Origin: Escarpia spicata
Taxonomy: Eukaryota > Annelida > Polychaeta > Sabellida > Siboglinidae
DNA length: 64,000 nucleotides
Direction: 5' to 3'
Assembly: GCA_963995525.1 (NCBI GenBank)
Contig: OZ023210.1
Coordinates: 24,712,905-24,776,904 of the forward strand
Shown here: positions 58,021-64,000 of the stretch, in pieces
Position numbering within the stretch: position 1 is the first letter of the stretch
Layout of the letters: each line of letters opens with the position of its first letter
Notes under the pieces: model-generated
The model's input: only the letters and a program-made list of their open reading frames with translations
Databases searched by the model: none
Told to the model about the DNA's origin: nothing
Program-made: the position numbers and the translations under genes

Positions 58021-59051
58021 ACCAAAAGATGTTTGCGTCATTTTTCCTTTGAAAAATAACATACTTGGACATCTACACACTCAATAATCGATACGTCCGA
58101 CAACATTGCAACAGTGATGTATGTAGTGCGAAATCTACAAGAGACCAGATTTGTAAATGCCGCATGTGTGACCCCATTTAGCGTTTAGGAAGCGCAGATA
58201 GTGGCGCCTCATTGCGGATTCTAGGTAACCCAAACGCATCGAGACTGCGCAGAAACGGGCCCGTTGTGTCGCGCTTACATTTATCCGGGCGTTAAATTTG
58301 ATCCGTGTGATGTTTATAATGTATACAGATGTAAGGCATAATAGTTGGCACCAGTAGATCACGTAGTGATAAATAATATTCAGTAGTTAACTATGTTTCG
58401 TTTGTTGTCGTAATACGAGCGTTATAGTTAGAGTACATAATTATAATTTGCTGTTTCAGATTTGTAACCCAGTATAAGAGTATAGGCCCTATTTCTTTTG
58501 CAGTCCGCGGAGACGCCGGAAGCGGAGAAAGCGGAGAGGGTCAAATAGAATAGACTTCGGCGCACATCGGAGATGGTAGCAACTGCCTTGTTATCGCCCA
58601 TAAACAACATGGACGCAGAATCAATAGCCGAGTCATTTTGTTAGTTATTTTTTCTTAAAATACGATGATGCTTACAACATTAAATATGTTACATATGCTC
58701 ACAAGTTCACATCATGTGCTGTTATGTTATTAGTCAATCATTTTATTTAAAAAATATGCATTAATATTATAACAAAAATAAACACTATGTCGTATGTGTA
58801 ACGCCTGTGTCAAAGCCGATGTGTTCATGTGATCTGTGTATGACATACACCACATTGTTGTTGCTTAATTTGTAGTGCCTAATAACGTGTTCGCCACGTC
58901 TAGCAAGCAAATAGGGTAGAACAAATGGATACTCGAACAAAAAAAACATTGAGTATTGCAATCATATTTACGTTAAAATTTGTATTTATTCTTGTACTGT
59001 GTATAATTCATTGGAGGGGCAAATTGTAAAAATAGTGTGTAGACCTACTAT
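58021..59051. other. Non-coding sequence with one GC-rich repeat fragment
   Basis: 58484-58570 carries ATAGGCCCTATTTCTTTTGC followed by CGGAG-rich modules and GTCAAATAGAATAG, also present at 61990-62185. No gene is seen in the rest. Confidence 0.55.
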
Positions 59052-59243
59052 CAGACCTGGGTTCAATTCACTTTTGTCAATTCCAATTAAATTGCAATTC
59101 ATGTTTATTTACCAAGGATCAATTCCAATTTAATTCAATATACTCACAAGAAGGATCAATTCCAATTCAATTAATTTTATTCAAATAAAATTCGAGCATA
59201 TTGTTGATAAATTCAATTCAATTAAGAATTGAACCCAGGTCTG
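59052..59243. mobile_element. 192-bp foldback element
   Basis: CAGACCTGGGTTCAATTC (59052-59069) pairs exactly with GAATTGAACCCAGGTCTG (59226-59243). The interior is built from repeated GATCAATTCCAATT(T/C)AATT modules that also fold back. No target duplication is obvious and no coding is present; it is probably a MITE. Confidence 0.75.
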
Positions 59244-60620
59244 CCGACTAAACATTGATAGTTGTGTGCACAATGTAACTTGTTAAAATCATGTTGTGCT
59301 GTATGTACCAAGACATGGTACTTACTCATCAAAGATGGGACATCTGTGTGTTGTGCTTAATGATGTAACTATTAGAAATAAATAAAAAGACAATTCTTAT
59401 CCAATAAAAGCGTGCATGCTATTGCGTTATGTAATCCCACATGTTCACATTACATGAATGTATATCTTTTTACAAGACACATTGTATATGTCATACATCC
59501 ATTGTATGGTCCTTCAAGAAGCTGGGCGTATACACAATATGTGGTTGTGTTTACATGGCAAACAGTTCCCTTTAACACATTCCAATACAATAAGTATTGT
59601 TTAATTCGCATTGCACTGATGATGTGTTCACGGAAACTGTTTGAGAGTAGCTGCCTAACCTGAAGGAGACGAGAAACAATCTTGGATCATCATCAATGTC
59701 ACGATCATAGTCAAAGCAATATGTGTGTTTTTCATGATGTAATTTTCTTGCAATGGAGAAATAAAACGGTTAAATTGCATTATGATGTTACCCTTACTAA
59801 ATAAGTGCACTTAATGTATGTGCAAATAATTCCATGCAACAAAGGTGCATGTTCATATCAGTATGTAGGCATTTCTTTTCATATTAGTGTGTAGACATTT
59901 GTTATGCAAGAAATACATTTTGACTGTCATAGGATTGATATTGAGTAAAGAATACAAAAATAGGTATACAATCTCTTCAGGGTTCAAATTAAATCTTCAA
60001 ACACTGTTTATGATTGATTTGTTGTGTTTTTTATTAATCACATAAAAAATACATCACTTCAGATAGAAAAGTGGTAGGAGCGACATCAAAACTACATTAC
60101 ATATTCTGAAGGCAATGAATGGAATCAGTGGATGTGCACAACCAGTACTGTTTTGTATGCAACATTCAAACACTAGCAGGAATTGAACCTGCCACACATC
60201 ACTGGACCATTATGAACCCCACCGCTCTGATGCGTGGTAACATTGCATGAATTACAACATTGAAAATAACAGTAATCTATTTCAAATTATCAAATTTTGT
60301 AAGAAAAATATTAAACATTATGTGCCATTTAATTTCTGAAAATCCTTACAGTATTAATTCATACAATACATGTTAAACTAAAAATGGATGCTTGTAAATA
60401 ATGTAATGAACATTTTAATTAAATGTTGTTATTAATATTACCCTGCATTTACTCAGTTACCTGATTCCAAGAAGGGTATGCTGTGCAGAAAACAATCACA
60501 CCACTATAATGGTATCTTCTGGCACTGTTTTATGGGGTACCAAAACATAACAATACGAGAATGTTATTAAATGTACATTCATTGTTTTGATACTGCATCA
60601 AGACTGCAATTGACAATACA
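59244..60620. other. AT-rich non-coding sequence
   Basis: No gene recognised, apart from a tRNA-like stretch on the minus strand at 60168-60245. Confidence 0.5.
60168..60245 (-). other. tRNA-like remnant (Met-type anticodon loop)
   Basis: The minus strand shows CATCAGAGCGGTGGGG (D-arm-like), GTTCATAATGG (loop with CAT) and GCAGGTTCAATTCCTGC, a perfect 5-bp T-stem with a consensus B-box. The acceptor ends and the anticodon stem do not pair, so a functional tRNA is unlikely. It is a pseudogene or SINE head. Confidence 0.3.
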
Positions 60621-61610
60621 AACAATTCACCACGCCACTAAGCTCTGTTATACAAAGACAACTTGGATCATCATCTTTATGCTGATGATACTCAGATCTA
60701 CATTTCGTTGGCTACCCCGAATACAAATCGCTGCCTTAACCAACTTAGTGATTGCCTTCAAGATATCTTCCAATGGATGACTGACAGCAATTTGAAATTA
60801 AATGCAATTAAAACTGAATTGATCATTATTGTTACTCCAATGCAGCGTAGTAAACTGGATGGTTTTTTCATACACACATTTTTAATAAGTATATCACACC
60901 AGCAACTTCAGTGTGGAATCTAGGAGTGATATTGGATAGTAACTTCAATGTCCGACAACACATATCTCAAACATGTCGCTGCTGTTTTTATCACATTTGT
61001 GATCTTCAACGTATTCGCAGGCATGTTATTTTCTGTTGCTAAAATTATCGCTAGCAAGGATATTACAAAACTTCAGCACGTCCTAAATTTTCTAGCACGA
61101 GTAGTTACAAGATCTCCTCGTTTTTTGCTCTGTACCACTCTTGAAGTCTTTGCATTGGCTTCCTGTATGATATTGTATAATATTTAAGATCTGTACCATT
61201 ACATACCAGGCACTGTCCAGTAAGCAACCATCTTATTTGCATTCATTGTTTACTCCTGTAAGAAAACTATCCAGCTTCGATCATCTAGTTCTGACCTACT
61301 TTTTGCTCCAAGAGTTAACACTAACATTGGAACCAGGGCTTTTTCTGTTGCTGCACCAACTCTTTGGAATATGCTCCATCTTAGTGTTAGATCAGTTGAA
61401 AAAAAAAAAAAATTCCGTCATCATTAAAAAAGTTATCTTTACAACCTTGCTTATACATCGTTGCTCCCTGGTGCCTTGACCCATCTGTTGACAACTGGAA
61501 TACTACTTATGGATTTTAAGATTGACCAATCCTTTTGTTTTGATGCGCCTCTGAGCTTGGTTTGCAAGGATTTAGGCGCAATAGAAGTTATCTTATTATT
61601 ATTAATATTT
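60621..61610 (+). mobile_element. CR1-like LINE, strongly 5'-truncated
   Basis: Starts within the RT palm (HHLYADDTQIYISLATP, YADD intact) and continues to the C-terminal domain with frameshifts and a deletion near 61045. It ends in TTAGGCGCAATAGAAGTTATC and an (ATT)n tail at about 61589-61603. Very similar to 49660-50690, so it is a second copy of the same family; the deletion and poly-A run (61400-61412) are private to this copy. Confidence 0.9.
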
Positions 61611-61985
61611 AAATATAGCATATTCTGCATGTTTACGACTTACCGGCTATGTTACGTAGACCTGTTTCTGTATCATGCTATTTTAACAGAATGGATGCAG
61701 TATCATTCTCATCTAGACATCTGTATTTGCAGAGTATACACACGCAGGTTCCTTATTTGACATTTCTCATTTCAATCATTAAATGTTTTGTCATCATGGC
61801 GATAATACAGAAAACCCTTATTTCACTTAGTTGAATATTCCAAATACATATTTACACGCTTCATTGTGTATATTGCTCAAGTAAAATGTACATCATTGCG
61901 TTATCACATGTATAAAGCAAACTGAAAACTACATATTTCAGTACAATGCCACTTATCTTTCGTTTATAATCCGTCATGTTGAAAG
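61611..61985. other. Non-coding sequence
   Basis: No gene or repeat recognised. Confidence 0.5.
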
Positions 61986-61989
61986 TCAC

Positions 61990-62186
61990 GTGGCCTATTC
62001 AACCGGAAGCTCTCCGCATGCGACATGCCCTACAGGCGGAGAAATCGGAGCGGTCCGGAGAGCTTCTCCGGGCTGTTCTTTTTAACGCGGAGAGATCACG
62101 TGATCTCTCCGCGTCAAATAGAATAGCAAATTTCTCTCCGCGGACGTCCGGGGACAGGTCGGAGAGACAAAAGAAATAGGCCCTAT
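61990..62186. mobile_element. CGGAG-rich MITE-like element
   Basis: It begins GGCCTATTCAACCGGAAGCT and ends AAAGAAATAGGCCCTAT, giving short inverted ends. The interior is full of CTCCGC/GCGGAG modules in both orientations and a perfect 30-base palindrome. A fragment of the same family lies at 58484-58570. Confidence 0.55.
62085..62114. repeat. Perfect 30-bp palindrome
   Basis: ACGCGGAGAGATCAC is followed immediately by its exact reverse complement, with CACGTG at the centre. Confidence 0.98.
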
Positions 62187-62810
62187 GTCACGTGACGTGT
62201 GCGTGGAGAGGAAACTGTTTTACGACAGAAATTGTTTATGTCTGTGGGAAGCAAACATTTTATAATTTATGTATATATATAGACACATATGTAAATATAT
62301 ATATATACATATAAACATGCATAACGCCCGGATAAATGAAAAAGCGTCACCGTGGCTGCTCTGTTTATTATTATATGGAAATGTAAACATCATTACATTA
62401 AATAGGTCAGTGTGGCGGGACGGGGTAGTTTCAGACAGCAGCGTTTTTAAGCGTACGTGGAAGGTAATATATTGAAAACGAAGTGTATGTGAATCAATTA
62501 TGCACTAAACTTTTCTAAAGTTAAAACTTAAACGTCTACGTCTACGACATCATTAGGTAAATAGAGTCTACCGCCATAGTAACGGGAGTAACGCCTACTA
62601 ACCATCTAACGGTAACCGGTCTTACGAGTTACTCACTGACACTGACGCAGAGAAGCACATGCTGCGACAGCAGCTATAGGCTAGCCTATATGTGCCTGAA
62701 AGCTGAATAGGTCATGGCATGGCCATGGTTGATGGTAGACGGAAGATTGACAGTCGGCTTTGTTCGGTAGCATGGCGTGCGTGTCAAAGCGCACAATCAC
62801 CCAGAAAACG

Positions 62811-62820
62811 GATTTAAATT
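62811..62820 (+). promoter_or_regulatory. Probable core promoter of oxygenase gene 2
   Basis: GATTTAAATT within AAAACGGATTTAAATTG aligns with the TATA-containing block before gene 1. It lies about 125 bases before the ATG. Confidence 0.35.
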
Positions 62821-62937
62821 GCCTTGGCCGGGGCGGTAGCGGCTGTTGTTTGTGTGGCTGACATATAATTAATCAATAAAGCACCAGGTAGTAAAAAGTG
62901 TTGACCCTATTAGCTTTAGGACACGTTGACTGTCAAA

Positions 62938-63569
62938 ATGGCAGCCGTCACGAAGGAAGACGCAGCTCTCGAAGTGTTGTTCATGCAACTTAAAAAGGAG
63001 TTTGTTAGCAAGAAAAATGTAGATGCGAAAACTGTTCAAGCTCGCTTTCTGGCGCACGTCAAACAAGGCAAGGAATCAACTTACAAACGGGTGGGCGTGT
63101 TGATTCTGGTGCCCGTGCTGAGCATACTCGCTGTAGCTGCCGCTGTCGGAGTTTCCATGTACAAAGATGACTTGGTTGAACTCGTGCAAAGCTCCCCGTG
63201 TCTCGTTGAAAACAACCTGATCGTGTCAGAATTGACACGACCCGTGTTTAACTGCGAGTTATGTCGTAATGTGGACCGCATCGAACGCATAGCGAATATC
63301 AGCCGTCAGGAGTTTCTGGAGAAGTATGCCTACACTACCATTCCCGTGGTTATAACCGGGGCGACCAACGGCTGGAAGGCTCTAGATACTTTCAACTACC
63401 AATACTTCAAGAAGTTGTACACATCCATGAAGGGAGGATTGAATGAAGTCGATGAATCATGTCAATTCTTCAATTGGGGGTACCCCTTCGACACTTTGAG
63501 CGAAGTTTTCAATATGACGGATGCACAAGCAAAGCTGGAGCCAGGAGAAGATACCTGGTATATCGGATG
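62938..63569 (+). CDS. Membrane-anchored JmjC/cupin-like oxygenase, exon 1 of a paralogue (partial)
   Basis: First exon only; it ends at a GT donor (63570) at the same codon and phase (GW, phase 2) as gene 1. The N-terminus (MAAVTKEDAALEVLFMQLKK) and the lumenal part from IVSELTRPVFNCELCRN to LEPGEDTWYIGW are highly similar to gene 1. The membrane segment (VLILVPVLSILAVAAAVGVS) is quite different in sequence. The iron-site exons are expected beyond 64000. This is a tandem duplicate about 11.7 kb from gene 1 in the same orientation. The in-frame TTG 12 bases upstream is not a likely start. Confidence 0.88.
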
Positions 63570-64000
63570 GTAAGTTATACATCATATTCTTAAGAAAAAT
63601 AGAGCTGACTGGCATTAATTATTTAAAACTCAATTATTTTATTACAGGCTCATATTTTTAAATTAATCCCAGATGCCATTGCCTCTGATAAACAAAACAG
63701 GTGGCTGGTGATGGGTCACCAGAACTTTGTGCACACTGTTTATAAGCACTATATATTCCGGTAACAGCTGTTGACAAATATCCTAAAACTCAAAGTATGA
63801 AGTTGTATCTTGATAGCCTTTAGGTTTAATTGTTGTTATGCCTTTCCAAATGTGAATGATTAAAATTAAAAAAATTAGTATTCACGAAACATATGTTTGC
63901 GAATTTATAAAGGAGGCCTCCACTGATGAGTTTTGTTTAAACATATGATAAAGTCTACTTTTAATCCCGGTCAAGGGAGTAAGGTAGGTAACTTAAATAT
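63570..64000 (+). other. Start of intron 1 of the paralogue
   Basis: Begins GTAAGTTATAC, matching GTAAGTCATAC of gene 1. No further exon is seen in the window. Confidence 0.7.

Noticed and set aside
62926..62937. Upstream start of the second oxygenase
   Set aside because: The codon is TTG, and the ATG at 62938 aligns with the start of gene 1.

Overview
This is a stretch of animal nuclear DNA. Genes are split by GT-AG introns, intergenic DNA is AT-rich, and most of the window is transposable elements. The mix (many CR1-like and RTE-like LINEs, a short-LTR Gypsy-type element, several terminal-inverted-repeat DNA elements, large di- and trinucleotide microsatellites) suggests a marine invertebrate such as a mollusc, brachiopod or lancelet. 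The species cannot be fixed from the sequence.

Three host-type genes can be modelled. (1) A five-exon 5'(3')-deoxyribonucleotidase on the + strand (27467-31255, 210 aa) with all HAD-type motifs. (2) A four-exon membrane-anchored JmjC/cupin-like oxygenase on the + strand (51206-55070, 329 aa) with an H-x-D...H iron site. (3) The first exon of a tandem paralogue of that oxygenase (62938-63569), whose remaining exons lie beyond the window.

The most striking object is a 5,468-bp DNA transposon (42657-48124). It has 34-bp terminal inverted repeats (31/34 match) and a 4-bp target duplication (ATTT), and it sits inside a LINE reverse-transcriptase reading frame. On its minus strand it carries an apparently intact five-exon gene for a 707-aa protein with an RNase-H-fold-like core. 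All four introns join in frame. Degenerate ~145-190 bp repeats fill its left subterminal kilobase. A second composite spans 34.0-40.3 kb: a DNA element with long imperfect inverted termini holds a broken exon of an uncharacterised invertebrate multicopy family. A 4.6-kb Gypsy-type LTR retrotransposon (TSD AGTGC, 165-bp LTRs) has inserted into its right end, followed by a ~244-bp palindrome that includes the 3' LTR end.

Layout: 0-11 kb, LINE fragments, a tRNA-derived SINE and two MITEs. 11-18 kb, a TTAA-flanked MITE, a YqaJ-nuclease pseudogene and a cluster of unrecognised coding-like ORFs with one RPA-like OB fold. 18-26 kb, two long CR1-like LINEs separated by a ten-copy 72-bp satellite. 26-32 kb, the deoxyribonucleotidase gene with inverted repeat copies at both ends. 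33-48 kb, the two composite transposons. 48-64 kb, the oxygenase genes among more LINE copies. Most LINE copies are 5'-truncated or broken; one keeps a 739-codon open frame.
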